Source of the DNA: an uncultured Caulobacterales bacterium
Lineage (GTDB): Bacteria; Pseudomonadota; Alphaproteobacteria; Caulobacterales; Maricaulaceae
Reading direction: 5' to 3'
DNA: 45,783 bases
Assembly: GCA_937923115.1 (NCBI GenBank)
Contig: CAKZTE010000096.1
Location: forward strand, 1 to 45,783
Every line of letters starts with the position of its first letter. The first letter of the stretch is position 1. Shown piece by piece: positions 9,700-20,059 of the stretch. The translations under genes and the position numbers were made by a program. The notes below the pieces were generated by a model that saw only the letters and a list, made by a program, of their open reading frames with translations, was not told the origin of the DNA and did no database searches.

Positions 9700-10299
9700 A
9701 TGACATCTTTATTGTCACATTTTAAAGCGCTTTATCCTGTGATGAAGCGCCTCATAGATATCTCTGTATCGGCTGTGGCGCTGGTTATTCTTTCGCCGAT
9801 CCTGCTTATTCTCTGCCTACTCGTACGCGTGACGAGCAAAGGGCCAGCCATGTTCTGGTCTGAACGCACGGGACACCTCGGAGAGCCATTCATGATGCCA
9901 AAGCTGCGTACTATGACGCAGTGCTCCAAAGTGATGTCGCGCGAGAGTGCCGATGCGGGTGATATTTCTGTCACGCGCCTTGGGAATATATTACGTAAAT
10001 CTAGTCTCGATGAATTGCCGCAATTATGGTGTGTTCTCAAAGGTGAAATGAGCCTCATTGGGCCGCGCCCCTTGCTTGTAAACGACCGGCTTGCAGAGCA
10101 GCGCCGTGCCCGTCCTGAGATATTTAATGTCAAGCCAGGTATTACGGGGCTTGCGCAAGTCAATGGCCGCAACTTTATCTCAATGCGGAATAAGGTTCGT
10201 TATGATGCCTTTTACGCTGAGCGTGTCTGCCTCTTCCTTGACGCCAAAATACTGTACCGGACTGTGGGAACAGTTCTTAACGTAAAGCTCGTGCAATAA
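9700..10299 (+). CDS. Sugar transferase (undecaprenyl-phosphate phosphoglycosyltransferase family)
   Basis: KRLIDISVSAVALVILSPIL, LGNILRKSSLDELPQLWCVLKGEMSLIGPRPL, KPGITGLAQVNGRN. Confidence 0.93.
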   Translation: MTSLLSHFKALYPVMKRLIDISVSAVALVILSPILLILCLLVRVTSKGPAMFWSERTGHLGEPFMMPKLRTMTQCSKVMSRESADAGDISVTRLGNILRKSSLDELPQLWCVLKGEMSLIGPRPLLVNDRLAEQRRARPEIFNVKPGITGLAQVNGRNFISMRNKVRYDAFYAERVCLFLDAKILYRTVGTVLNVKLVQ

Positions 10300-10381
10300 A
10301 CGCCGCTTAGCCTTCGCGTCATTTTTTAAATTGCCACCTACAGGTCCGCAAATGCGGGCTGCGTAACTTGAGCGAGAGACT

Positions 10382-11731
10382 ATGCGCGTTGCAATGATCG
10401 GAAGCGGATATGTAGGTCTTGTCTCTGGGGCTTGCTTTGCTGATTTTGGTCATGTTGTTACCTGCGTAGATAAAGACGTCAGCAAGATAAACGATCTACA
10501 AAACGGTAAAATTCCAATATTTGAGCCAGGGCTAAAGAAGCTCGTGGCGAGGAACGTTGCAGAGAACCGCCTGTCTTTCACCACCGACACAGCTGGCGCT
10601 GTACGCGACGCCGACGCGGTCTTTATTGCTGTTGGCACGCCGTCTCGACGCGGCGATGGGCATGCAGATCTCTCTTATGTCTATGCCGCGGCAGAAGAGA
10701 TAGCGGACATAATCGAGGGTTTTACCTTGATTATCACCAAATCCACAGTTCCAGTGGGCACAGGAGATGAAATCGAAGCAATCATAAAACGGGTCAGGCC
10801 CGACGCAGAATTTTGCGTTGTTTCCAATCCTGAATTTCTGCGCGAAGGCGCAGCCATTAATGACTTCAAGCGGCCTGACCGCGTTGTTGTCGGGCTGAAC
10901 GGGGACGCGCCTGCGGCCGCGCGAGCGGCTGATATCATGCGCCAGATTTACCGCCCACTCTATCTGAACGAAACGCCCATGCTTTTTACAAATCGGCGCA
11001 CATCAGAACTCATTAAATATGCAGCCAATGCATTTTTGGCCACAAAAATTACCTTCATTAACGAAATGGCAGATTTATGCGAGCAGGTCGGCGCGGACAT
11101 ACAGCAAGTTTCGCGCGGCATTGGTCTTGATGGCCGCATTGGCGCAAAATTTCTTAATGCAGGCCCCGGTTACGGCGGCTCCTGTTTTCCTAAGGACACA
11201 CTCGCTATAATTAAAACAGCGCAGGATTTTGGCTCTCCTGTGACAATAATCGAGGCCGTTGAAAAGGCAAATAAGGCCCGCAAGCTGTCTATGGCAGGCA
11301 AAATCATTCAGGCCTGCGGCGGCGATGTTGCGGGAAAGACAATTGCGCTACTGGGCCTGGCTTTTAAACCCAATACTGATGATATGCGCGACGCGCCTAG
11401 TCTTGATATCGTGCCAGCGCTACAAGCTGCCGGGGCAAAAATTACGGCCTATGATCCAGAAGCTATGGGCGAAGCGCGCCGCCTGCTCAAAGATATTAGC
11501 TACGCGGACAATGCATATGCGGGACTCGATGGCGCTGATGCCCTCGTGATCCTCACTGAATGGGACCAATTTCGCGCGCTTGACCTGCGACGGGTGAAGA
11601 CCTTGCTCCGCGCGCCAATCGTCGTTGATCTGCGAAATATATACCGTCCCGAGGATATGACCGCTCTCGGTTTTGAATATACAGGGATCGGCCGTCCTCA
11701 GACGACTATCCATGAGTTGAAGTTGTCATAA
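10382..11731 (+). CDS. ugd: UDP-glucose 6-dehydrogenase
   Basis: MRVAMIGSGYVGLVSGACFADFGH, NPEFLREGAAINDF, GPGYGGSCFPKDT. Confidence 0.95.
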   Translation: MRVAMIGSGYVGLVSGACFADFGHVVTCVDKDVSKINDLQNGKIPIFEPGLKKLVARNVAENRLSFTTDTAGAVRDADAVFIAVGTPSRRGDGHADLSYVYAAAEEIADIIEGFTLIITKSTVPVGTGDEIEAIIKRVRPDAEFCVVSNPEFLREGAAINDFKRPDRVVVGLNGDAPAAARAADIMRQIYRPLYLNETPMLFTNRRTSELIKYAANAFLATKITFINEMADLCEQVGADIQQVSRGIGLDGRIGAKFLNAGPGYGGSCFPKDTLAIIKTAQDFGSPVTIIEAVEKANKARKLSMAGKIIQACGGDVAGKTIALLGLAFKPNTDDMRDAPSLDIVPALQAAGAKITAYDPEAMGEARRLLKDISYADNAYAGLDGADALVILTEWDQFRALDLRRVKTLLRAPIVVDLRNIYRPEDMTALGFEYTGIGRPQTTIHELKLS

Positions 11732-11941
11732 TAATGACATAAATGCCGCCTATAATCACATTAATGATGTCATTTATCGTGTCAGGAGCGAAACTATTAA
11801 GTTCACTCGTAATAAAAGAGAAAATTAAGTTATTTGGGCTAAAAAACTCATTTAAAAGCAGGTGATTTACGATTCACGTGTTGCGAACTAAAATCTCCCA
11901 TGATATAGGGCCAACAACTATTCAATTAAGGATGTGGAATA

Positions 11942-12472
11942 ATGAAATTTACAAAAACTCTAGTGGCTGCTGTAGCTTTGGCTGCATTCGCTATGCCAAC
12001 AACGGCGACAGCCCAAGTTGGTCCAAACGACGTGATCGGTAACATGAGCTCTGTTACAGGTCCCGTATATATCAAGCGTTCAGGCCAAGTGCTTCGCGTT
12101 ATGAATGACAGTGCTGTTGTTGCTGGCGACATGATTGTTGCTGAAATGGGCGGCTCTGCAATGGTAAACCTAAACGGTTGTAACGGTAAATTTACACCGT
12201 GTAACCAATTTGTCTCTGGCGGCAACATGGTTTCACTGGCTTCTGGCAACTATTGCGGCGATCTAGCGGCTCTTTTGCCAATGGGTCCAGGTGATGCCGT
12301 TCTTACAGCAGCGTCTAACGCTGGCGGTTCAGTTCTTGGTGGTGCTTCACTACCATCAATTGGTACAGCGATGTCTGCGAAAACAATCCTTGCTATCCTC
12401 GGTGCAGGTATTGCGGGCTATGGCATTTATTCAATCATCGAAGATGACGATGATGAGCCAACATCACCATAA
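11942..12472 (+). CDS. Secreted FecR-like domain protein with C-terminal hydrophobic helix and acidic tail
   Basis: Signal peptide MKFTKTLVAAVALAAFAMPTTATAQ; VTGPVYIKRSGQVLRVMNDSAVVAGDMIVAE; TILAILGAGIAGYGIYSII then EDDDDEPTSP. Confidence 0.75.
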   Translation: MKFTKTLVAAVALAAFAMPTTATAQVGPNDVIGNMSSVTGPVYIKRSGQVLRVMNDSAVVAGDMIVAEMGGSAMVNLNGCNGKFTPCNQFVSGGNMVSLASGNYCGDLAALLPMGPGDAVLTAASNAGGSVLGGASLPSIGTAMSAKTILAILGAGIAGYGIYSIIEDDDDEPTSP

Positions 12473-12499
12473 TATTATCTGATTCATTCAGAAAAAGAG

Positions 12500-12527
12500 C
12501 CGTCCCTTTGGGGGCGGTTTTTTTTTA
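12500..12527 (+). terminator. Rho-independent terminator of the 11942 gene
   Basis: CCGTCCC-TTTG-GGGGCGG stem-loop followed by a run of T. Confidence 0.85.
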
Positions 12528-12603
12528 ACGCAATGATAAATTTAGGCGCGGCAGTAGGCCCTCACGGTTTCCCGATAGGTGAAAAACTAGGCTGTTGTTA
12601 AGA

Positions 12604-13383
12604 CTAACTTCCCAGCGCGTCCGATTCGATGAACTTTTCTTCACCCGCGCAAAGGCGAACTGCCGTTAATGGCCGGCCCTTATGCGCGCCGGTGTCAATG
12701 GCAATTCGATTGCTGTGGTTCTCGGGGCCATCATCCACAACACTGTGACCGTGCACGACCTTAACAGGATGGGGTTTTTTGTAATCTAAGAAACTCGAGC
12801 GAATCCAGCGCATATCATAGGGTGATTGGTTCTCTATGGCGACTTTGGGTTTGATGCCAGCATGAACCAATAGATAATCCCCAAAAGCAAAGGCATCAGA
12901 AAAACTATCCAAGAACGCCAGATGCGTCTTCGGAACGCTGCGCTGTAGCGCCATCATAATATGATCAGGATTAATATGCAGCTGCCCAAAGTTATCTACG
13001 CCGTAACTGCGCGCACAATCCTTACCGCCAAATTCAAACCACGACCGCATGGCGGAAATATTCCCGCTCAACACGTCAAGCATAACCTCTTCATGGTTTC
13101 CGCGAACGAATGCCAGCTCTGTCCAGTCAGGATTAAAGGTCATCAAAAATTCAACAACCTCTTTCGAAGCGGGTCCTCGATCAATAAGATCGCCTAAGAA
13201 AACAACGGTAGATTTGCCTTCAGGCCGGCTTCGCCTATCGACCTCTATTCTGTCTAGGAGATTAAGCATCGACAAATAGCAGCCGTGAACATCGCCAATG
13301 GCGTAGACAATCTCGCCCTCAGGCATGTTATAGCGCCGCAATTCACCTTCAGGCTTTGATTTTTTATTCAGAAACTTAAACAT
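12604..13383 (-). CDS. Metallophosphoesterase / serine-threonine protein phosphatase family
   Basis: VYAIGDVHGCY, VVFLGDLIDRGP, FVRGNHEEVML, VHAGI, VHGHSVV. Confidence 0.92.
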   Translation of the reverse strand: MFKFLNKKSKPEGELRRYNMPEGEIVYAIGDVHGCYLSMLNLLDRIEVDRRSRPEGKSTVVFLGDLIDRGPASKEVVEFLMTFNPDWTELAFVRGNHEEVMLDVLSGNISAMRSWFEFGGKDCARSYGVDNFGQLHINPDHIMMALQRSVPKTHLAFLDSFSDAFAFGDYLLVHAGIKPKVAIENQSPYDMRWIRSSFLDYKKPHPVKVVHGHSVVDDGPENHSNRIAIDTGAHKGRPLTAVRLCAGEEKFIESDALGS

Positions 13384-13635
13384 GCCATCCTAAAACTAAA
13401 TTGCTGACTTAACATAGGCTCATTGCAAAGACTATCAAGACAAGCCTGTACGTAAGCTGTCAAAATAACCTTGAAAAACAAAGGCGCAGCGTTAAGACAA
13501 ACCAAGATTTTCCAAGAGGACTGAGCCCGCCCATTGCCGTGCTGGACTAATTCTTGCAGGATTGTGTGCGCGGAAAATGGGCAGGCGGCGCGCACGCTTA
13601 TTGATTTGACATCTGCTCTAAAAAGGATTGTCTTG

Positions 13636-14820
13636 ATGACTGACTTTAATGAGAAAGTTGATACGCTGATAGCGTCCATTCGCCAGGTCTATGGCGATGA
13701 CTTTATCCCGCTTCACCGCCCCGTTTTTGAAGGTCATGAGCGCCAATACCTTGTCGACTGCATAGACAGTAACTTCGTCTCTTCAGTCGGAAAAGAGATT
13801 GTTCAGTTTGAAAATATGGTCTGTGACTTTACAGGTGCCGCCCATGCTGTCGCGACGGTAAATGGCACGGCTGCGCTCCATGCTGCGCTGATATGCGCGG
13901 GGGTCACACGCGGTGATGAGGTCCTCTCGCAGGCACTCACATTTATCGCCACCTGTAACGCAATCTCCTACGCAGGCGGCAAGCCTGTCTTTATTGATGT
14001 CGACAAAGACACAATGGGCATGAGTCCAACCGCCCTGCGGTCTTGGCTTGAGGCCAATACCCGTCAAGAAAACGGTTTTTGCGTCAATAAAAAAACGGGC
14101 GCAATCATTCGCGCCTGCGTCCCCATGCATACTTTTGGTCTTGTCCTGCGCATTCAAGACATTGCTGACATATGCGAAGCGTTCAACATTACCCTTGTCG
14201 AAGACGCAGCAGAAAGCCTTGGAAGCTGGGACGGCGACACCCATACAGGGCGATTTGGCGCCATGGCGACACTCTCTTTTAACGGTAATAAAGTCATTAC
14301 GACAGGGGGCGGCGGTATGATCCTGACAGAGGATGAAGCGCTCGCGAAAAAGCTAAAGCATATTACGACCACAGCAAAGGTTCCTCACCCAACAGAATTT
14401 GTGCATGACCAAATTGGCTATAACTACCGCATGCCAAATCTAAACGCCGTCCTTGGCGTCGCGCAGATGCAAACCCTGCCGTCTATGATGTCCATCAAGT
14501 CAGAAATTGCAGCGTTCTACAAAGAGCTCGGCACGCAGCAAGGCTGGCATGTTGTGCAACCCCGCGAAGGCACGACGTCCAATAATTGGCTTATTGCGAT
14601 TTGCCTCGACTCTCCACAGCAGCGTCAAGATTTCTTAATTAGAACAAATGCTGCCGGCGTGATGACGCGCCCCATTTGGCGCTTAATGAACGAACTGGAC
14701 ATGTTCAGCGACTGCCAACATGACGGGCTGGAAGTCTCAAAATGGCTTGAACAGCGCATTGTAAATGTTTCAAGCGGTGTGCCTGACGCGCGGTTAAAGG
14801 ATGTAAAAGTCAGCGTTTAA
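13636..14820 (+). CDS. DegT/DnrJ/EryC1/StrS aminotransferase, LegC-like
   Basis: FVSSVGKEIVQFE, VATVNGTAALHAAL, VEDAAESLGSW, SFNGNKVITTGGGGMI; ATG at 13636 chosen. Confidence 0.92.
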   Translation: MTDFNEKVDTLIASIRQVYGDDFIPLHRPVFEGHERQYLVDCIDSNFVSSVGKEIVQFENMVCDFTGAAHAVATVNGTAALHAALICAGVTRGDEVLSQALTFIATCNAISYAGGKPVFIDVDKDTMGMSPTALRSWLEANTRQENGFCVNKKTGAIIRACVPMHTFGLVLRIQDIADICEAFNITLVEDAAESLGSWDGDTHTGRFGAMATLSFNGNKVITTGGGGMILTEDEALAKKLKHITTTAKVPHPTEFVHDQIGYNYRMPNLNAVLGVAQMQTLPSMMSIKSEIAAFYKELGTQQGWHVVQPREGTTSNNWLIAICLDSPQQRQDFLIRTNAAGVMTRPIWRLMNELDMFSDCQHDGLEVSKWLEQRIVNVSSGVPDARLKDVKVSV

Positions 14821-14877
14821 CGCGGCTTGAAGTAAAAACTACGCGCGCAAATCTGCGCCAAATTTAAGGTCGTCAAA

Positions 14878-15558
14878 ATGTTGAAACGCCTCTTTGATAT
14901 ATTAAGTAGCGCATGCGGATTAATTCTACTCTCGCCTATCCTTCTGATTTGTATGGTAATTTTGAAATTCACGGGTGAGGGAGAAGTCTTCTTTTTGCAA
15001 AAACGTATGGGCTATAAAAATGAGCCTTTTCACATCACAAAATTTGCGACCATGCTCAAATCCGCTGCAGTCATGAAAGACGGTGACTACACGGTTCAAA
15101 ATGACCCCCGCGTTTTGCCTATCGGGAAGTTTCTGCGTAAATCGAAACTCAACGAGTTGATGCAGCTTTGGGACGTGTTTCGCGGTAAGATGAGTCTTGT
15201 CGGCCCGCGTCCCCAAATGGTGCGGGTCCATGACATGTATCCGCCAGAATTTGAAGTGGTCCTAGATAAAGTCCGGCCTGGCGTAACGGGTGTTGGCTCA
15301 ATCGTCTTTAGGGACGAGGAACGCTTGTTAACCCAAGCCGTTGATCGGGACTGGTGTTACAAAAATGAAATCGTGCCTTACAAAGCCCAACTTGAAATCT
15401 GGTACGCTGAAAACGCGAACCTTTGGCTTGATATCAAACTCATCTTTTTAACCGCTTGGGCTATCATCAATCCAAAAAGCCAAGGCCTTATGTCCATGTT
15501 GCCACCAGAGCTTCGCCGCGATGTGAATACATTTAAGGGCGCGCCAGAAACTAATTAG
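14878..15558 (+). CDS. Sugar transferase (phosphoglycosyltransferase family)
   Basis: KRLFDILSSACGLILLSPIL, IGKFLRKSKLNELMQLWDVFRGKMSLVGPRPQ, RPGVTGVGS. Confidence 0.92.
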   Translation: MLKRLFDILSSACGLILLSPILLICMVILKFTGEGEVFFLQKRMGYKNEPFHITKFATMLKSAAVMKDGDYTVQNDPRVLPIGKFLRKSKLNELMQLWDVFRGKMSLVGPRPQMVRVHDMYPPEFEVVLDKVRPGVTGVGSIVFRDEERLLTQAVDRDWCYKNEIVPYKAQLEIWYAENANLWLDIKLIFLTAWAIINPKSQGLMSMLPPELRRDVNTFKGAPETN

Positions 15559-15572
15559 GGGAATGCGGCGGA

Positions 15573-16334
15573 TTAAAGTATGCCATGAATTACAACGGAG
15601 CGCCCCTTTACATCCGCGCGTACGCCGTAAATCTCGGCAAGGGATTTGGATGATAAAACTTGCAGGGGCGTTCCGCTGCTTTTGATACGTCCGTCCTTCA
15701 TGAATATAAGTCTGTCTGCGTAATGCGCGGCAAGGGCCACATCATGCAGCACAACGAGCGCCCCGCCGCCGTCTTTCACATAGGCGCTCATTAAATCCAT
15801 CACGCGAAACTGGTGCCGCGGGTCGAGCGCAGCGACTGGTTCATCGGCAATTAAGAACGGCGCTTGCGCCGCCATAGCCCGCGCGCAGTGAACTCGCGCA
15901 AGCTCTCCGCCCGATAGGGTTTCCGCATTTCGGTCCGAAAGGTGCGTAATATCGCAGGCTGCAATTGCGCTTTCTACGGCCGCTAAATCTGTTCCTTTAA
16001 GCTTGCCCATAGCTGCGCCGTGAGAAAACCGCCCCAGAGCAACAATGTCTTTCACGCGGTTGGGCCAGGCGAGCGGCCTAGCTTGCGGAAGATAGGCGAC
16101 CTGCCGTGCCCGCTGCAAGGGCGATAGCGCGCCAACTTTGGTACCCGCTAGGCTGGCCTCCCCCGTGCGGAGTTTTTCAAGTCCCAACAGCGCGCGTAAA
16201 GCGGTTGTTTTTCCAGCCCCGTTCGGGCCTAGCAGGGCGACAAACTCGCCGCGTTTGAGGCAGAAACTAACATCTTCAATCAGCGCCTTCCCGCCAAGGC
16301 TGACGCTCATATTCTGGGCGCGTACATCAGTCAT
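15573..16334 (-). CDS. btuD: ABC transporter ATP-binding protein, cobalamin/Fe3+ type
   Basis: LLGPNGAGKTTALRALLG, LSGGELARVHCARA, LIADEPVAALD; start MTDVRAQ at 16334. Confidence 0.88.
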   Translation of the reverse strand: MTDVRAQNMSVSLGGKALIEDVSFCLKRGEFVALLGPNGAGKTTALRALLGLEKLRTGEASLAGTKVGALSPLQRARQVAYLPQARPLAWPNRVKDIVALGRFSHGAAMGKLKGTDLAAVESAIAACDITHLSDRNAETLSGGELARVHCARAMAAQAPFLIADEPVAALDPRHQFRVMDLMSAYVKDGGGALVVLHDVALAAHYADRLIFMKDGRIKSSGTPLQVLSSKSLAEIYGVRADVKGRSVVIHGIL

Positions 16335-17331
16335 GGCGGCGGCCTCTTTGTAGGGCAATCCAAATAAAGGCGGGCGCACCAAAGATAGCGGCAACAACCC
16401 CCAGCTTTAACTCGGATTGGGTCGGCAGCAGGCGCACACCAATGTCTGCAATGACAAGAAATAATCCGGCCAGCAACGCAGAGGGCAATAAGGAGCGCGC
16501 TGGGTCATGCCCTACAAAGGGCCGAACAATATGCGGGGCGACGATGCCAACAAACCCAATAGCGCCTGCAATAGAGACGGCGGCGCCTGTGGCCAATCCC
16601 GCGCCCAATACGATCGAAATTCTTTGGACTTTTAAATTCAGGCCAAGGCCGCTCGCGGCTTCCTCGCCCAATGTTAAAGCAGAAAGGCCGCGCCGCGCAC
16701 CATATAAAACGGCAAAACCAACGGCCATGAAAGGCGCGGCAAATCCAATCTCGCGGTAGCTTCTGTTGCTCACAGAACCCAGCATCCAATTGACCATATC
16801 GGATAGAGAAAAAGGGTTGGGCGCAAAGTTCATCAATAGGCTCATGGCCGCGCCTGCGAAACTGGACAGCCCAACTCCGATTAAAATGAGAGTCACAACC
16901 GATTGTGTGCGTATCGCCGCCAGCGCAATTATGGCCGTAGCGATAAGCGCGCCAATAATAGAGGCAATGGGCAAAGCCCAAGGGCTAATGGCGGTGAGGC
17001 CGTAATATAGTGATAAAGTTGCGCCCAAAACAGCGGCTGAGGACACCCCTAGCACGCCCGGTTCAGCCAGCGGATTGCGCAGCAACCCTTGCAGGGCCGC
17101 GCCGCTTACGCCGAGCGCGCCGCCCACCATAAAGGCGGCAAGGGCGCGCGGCAGCCGTATTTGCCAAATTACTAAACTATCACCCGCAGGCCCTTGTCCT
17201 GCGATTGCTGCTAAAACGCGCGGTAGGCCCATGGGTGTTGAGCCCAAAAGACAGGCCGCTATGAGCGCTGCGGTGCAGGCAAGGGAGAGCCCCGCAATAA
17301 GCCCGCGATCAGAGGTCACGCGGCGGCTCAC
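16327..17331 (-). CDS. btuC: FecCD/BtuC-family ABC transporter permease
   Basis: RLPRALAAFMVGGALGVSGAALQGLLRNPLAEPGVLGVSSAAVLGA, GAIGFVGIVAPHIVR. Confidence 0.92.
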   Translation of the reverse strand: MSRRVTSDRGLIAGLSLACTAALIAACLLGSTPMGLPRVLAAIAGQGPAGDSLVIWQIRLPRALAAFMVGGALGVSGAALQGLLRNPLAEPGVLGVSSAAVLGATLSLYYGLTAISPWALPIASIIGALIATAIIALAAIRTQSVVTLILIGVGLSSFAGAAMSLLMNFAPNPFSLSDMVNWMLGSVSNRSYREIGFAAPFMAVGFAVLYGARRGLSALTLGEEAASGLGLNLKVQRISIVLGAGLATGAAVSIAGAIGFVGIVAPHIVRPFVGHDPARSLLPSALLAGLFLVIADIGVRLLPTQSELKLGVVAAIFGAPAFIWIALQRGRRHD

Positions 17332-18178
17332 GGTTTTGCCCCAAAGGCGCGGCGGCTAAAGCTTCAATTGCGTCCATCAAAAACCAGCCGCCGCAAGAGG
17401 TCCACGCCCCTTGAAGGCTGACGGTTGGGAGGTTGGCCATTTGCGCGCGCGCAATTGGATGATTGGCAGACCCCCACGCATCGGTGTCATTGACATTGCT
17501 GTCAAAAAAAGCGGCGGCAATCATATCGGGTTTATCGTATACCAAACGCTCTAGCGGGAGGGAACGCCAGCCTGGCTGGGTTTGAAAATTTGTTAGACCT
17601 GCTGTGACTATCATCTCGTGGATAAGCGAGCCTTCGCCCGTGGTGACGCCTGTGGGCGTCATATAAAGGGCCTCGCGTTGTGCAGATGGCGTTTTTAGCG
17701 CGCTAATACGGGCTTGCATGTCGTTTACTACCGCGAGGCCTCTTTCGGGCTCCCCGAGTTTTTCAGAGGTTTTGCGCATCACCGACATAATGCCGTCAAT
17801 GTCGCTCGCCCAGCCCAGCGTAATAACGGGCACGCCTGCGCTGTTAAAAAACCCTTCAGCATTGGGGCCTCCGCCGTAACTACGCACTATTAGATCGGGC
17901 TCTAAAATCAGCACATCTTCTGCGGTTGGCCTGACATGGGGCAGACCTTTTGCCGCCTCTCGCATATAAGAAAAATCTTTCACCGCATCAGGGGAAAGGG
18001 CGAGAATACGGCTGCGATCGACAAGTTTTAAGACAAATTGGTCTGAGCAAAAATCAAGACTCACAATACGCAGCGCTTTTTGCGCGGGGGCAACTTTCTT
18101 TTGCATAGCGCCTGTTGCCTTCGGAGGCTGGCAGCCCCCTAACACTAAAACGCTTATTATCGCTGCCAGTCTTTTCAT
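17309..18178 (-). CDS. btuF: Cobalamin/Fe-type ABC transporter substrate-binding protein
   Basis: Lipoprotein-like N-terminus (LVLGGCQ); RIVSLDFCSDQFVLKL; adjacent to permease and ATPase genes. Confidence 0.85.
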   Translation of the reverse strand: MKRLAAIISVLVLGGCQPPKATGAMQKKVAPAQKALRIVSLDFCSDQFVLKLVDRSRILALSPDAVKDFSYMREAAKGLPHVRPTAEDVLILEPDLIVRSYGGGPNAEGFFNSAGVPVITLGWASDIDGIMSVMRKTSEKLGEPERGLAVVNDMQARISALKTPSAQREALYMTPTGVTTGEGSLIHEMIVTAGLTNFQTQPGWRSLPLERLVYDKPDMIAAAFFDSNVNDTDAWGSANHPIARAQMANLPTVSLQGAWTSCGGWFLMDAIEALAAAPLGQNREPPRDL

Positions 18179-18181
18179 AGC

Positions 18182-20059
18182 TTACTTTAATGTGAAGCCA
18201 ATGAACACGCCAGCCCCCGTATTGTTGTAGCTAAACAGATCTTGGACCGTCTGGTTGAGCAAGTTCTCACCCCGCAGCGTGACCGCGAGGCGGTGCGTGA
18301 GCGGATAAGTGAGGTTGGCCGAAAGCAGCACATAGTCACTGAGCGTCACGCGCTGCGCGGGAAAGGCGCCAAAATTGAAATCATCCTGCGCGCCGACATA
18401 GTCAGCCGCGAGCCCAAAACGCAGTCCCTCTTTGCGCTGGGATTGCCAATTGGCGGCAAGACTGCCTGTAGTCTTTGGGCGGCGAATTTCATCCTCCCCG
18501 CTATTATCCTTGGCGGAGATATTGGACACCGTACCCATTAGGGTGACGCTGTCTGATAGCGCCCAATCTACCGCGAGCTCTATGCCAGAGCGCGTGCTGT
18601 CATTCGTAAGGTTCGCAGGGCTCGAGCTAAAGTCTGGATTAAACCGCGTCGTGATTTCATTTTCTAGCGCGGCATCAAAATAGGTGAGGGAGGCTTGAAG
18701 GGTGCCTAAGTTCTGCTCATATCCCACTTCCCAGCTGTTAGACTTTTCGGGAATTAAGCCTGGGTTGCCAATAAAACTGCCGGGGAAGAATCCGAAAAGC
18801 TCAGTAAAAGTTGGGTTCTTAACGCCTGTTCCCGTGCTGGCGCGGAGTTTTCCGCCAAAACCAAAATTATAAGCCGCGCCAACGCGCCACGTTGTCGTGT
18901 CTTCAAACCGCCCGTCATTATTGTCGCGGCGCACAGAGCCATTGACCGCAGCATTGCCCAAACTCATGCGCGCTTCGCCCGCAAGCCCAAAAGTCTCAAA
19001 GCTTTGCGATTGATTAGGGTCACCAAAGACAGTGTCGGTATCAATGCGCTGATAGGTCTCATCCTCCCAATCGGCGCGGGCCGAGAGGGTGAGGCGGGCC
19101 GCGCCTCGCTCTGCAGCGAAAGAAGGGCTATAGCTAAGTTTTGTACGCTGCCCGATTGTTTCATTGGCAAAAACCCCATTAGTATCCGATACGGTGGAAA
19201 CATCCGTATAGTTAGCGCTTAGGCGGTGGCTTAGGCCCCCTGTTTGTCCAGAAAGATTTGCGCCGACGATGATTTGTTCGGCGGCGGCGTCTTGGTCTGT
19301 ATTATTCAGCGCGCCGTCAAAATCTGTATCAGAATCAAAGTCTACGTCTGAACGCCGAAAGCTGGCCAGTCCGCCAATCTGCCAATCGGGGGAGAGCGTG
19401 ATCCGTGCATTGGCTAAGATAGAATAAGCTGATGAGCCGTCTTTCTCGCCGTCAAGTCCAGCGGTGTCCACGCCGTCTGTGTCAAAGGCCGAGACGGAGA
19501 GGCCAAAGGACGCGTCTTCAACGTCAAACCCGAGGCCCGCTTGGCCGCGAAATGTATCAAACGCCCCATATTCAACTGCGGCATTCAGGCCGTCATTTTT
19601 TGTTGTGATGGCAATAACGCCGCCAATGGCGTCCGATCCATAAAGCCCTGATTGTTCGCCGCGCGCGACTTCTATGCGCGCGCTGCCAAGGCCTGACCAC
19701 AGACCAAAATCGGTTTCGCCTGTTACGGGGTTTGACACTTCAATACCGTTTAGCAGGACAAGTGTGTGATTGCCTTCGGACCCGCGCAGCCGAATTTGGG
19801 TTAGGCCGCCGGCCGCGCCTGAGCGAGAGACAGCAAGGCTAGGCACGGCGCGAAGCTGATCGGCGATATAGGGCGAGTTGCGCAGGGCAAGATCTTGCGC
19901 GTCAATAACGGTTACGCTGGTGGTGATGTCTTTTTCAGCAACGGCGCGCAGGCCGGTGACAATAATTTCATCTGTATCAGTTTGGATAGATTGCGCGAAA
20001 GCAGCGGGCGGGAGTGCGCCGCAAAGCGCCGTTCCAAGAAGAAGGGTTTTGTAAAACAT
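18182..20059 (-). CDS. btuB: TonB-dependent receptor, BtuB-like
   Basis: Signal peptide, DEIIVTGLR, plug motifs IRLRGSEGNHTLVLLNGIEVSNP, GLYGSDAIGGVIAITTK, C-terminal Phe-rich strand; downstream of a cobalamin riboswitch. Confidence 0.92.
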   Translation of the reverse strand: MFYKTLLLGTALCGALPPAAFAQSIQTDTDEIIVTGLRAVAEKDITTSVTVIDAQDLALRNSPYIADQLRAVPSLAVSRSGAAGGLTQIRLRGSEGNHTLVLLNGIEVSNPVTGETDFGLWSGLGSARIEVARGEQSGLYGSDAIGGVIAITTKNDGLNAAVEYGAFDTFRGQAGLGFDVEDASFGLSVSAFDTDGVDTAGLDGEKDGSSAYSILANARITLSPDWQIGGLASFRRSDVDFDSDTDFDGALNNTDQDAAAEQIIVGANLSGQTGGLSHRLSANYTDVSTVSDTNGVFANETIGQRTKLSYSPSFAAERGAARLTLSARADWEDETYQRIDTDTVFGDPNQSQSFETFGLAGEARMSLGNAAVNGSVRRDNNDGRFEDTTTWRVGAAYNFGFGGKLRASTGTGVKNPTFTELFGFFPGSFIGNPGLIPEKSNSWEVGYEQNLGTLQASLTYFDAALENEITTRFNPDFSSSPANLTNDSTRSGIELAVDWALSDSVTLMGTVSNISAKDNSGEDEIRRPKTTGSLAANWQSQRKEGLRFGLAADYVGAQDDFNFGAFPAQRVTLSDYVLLSANLTYPLTHRLAVTLRGENLLNQTVQDLFSYNNTGAGVFIGFTLK

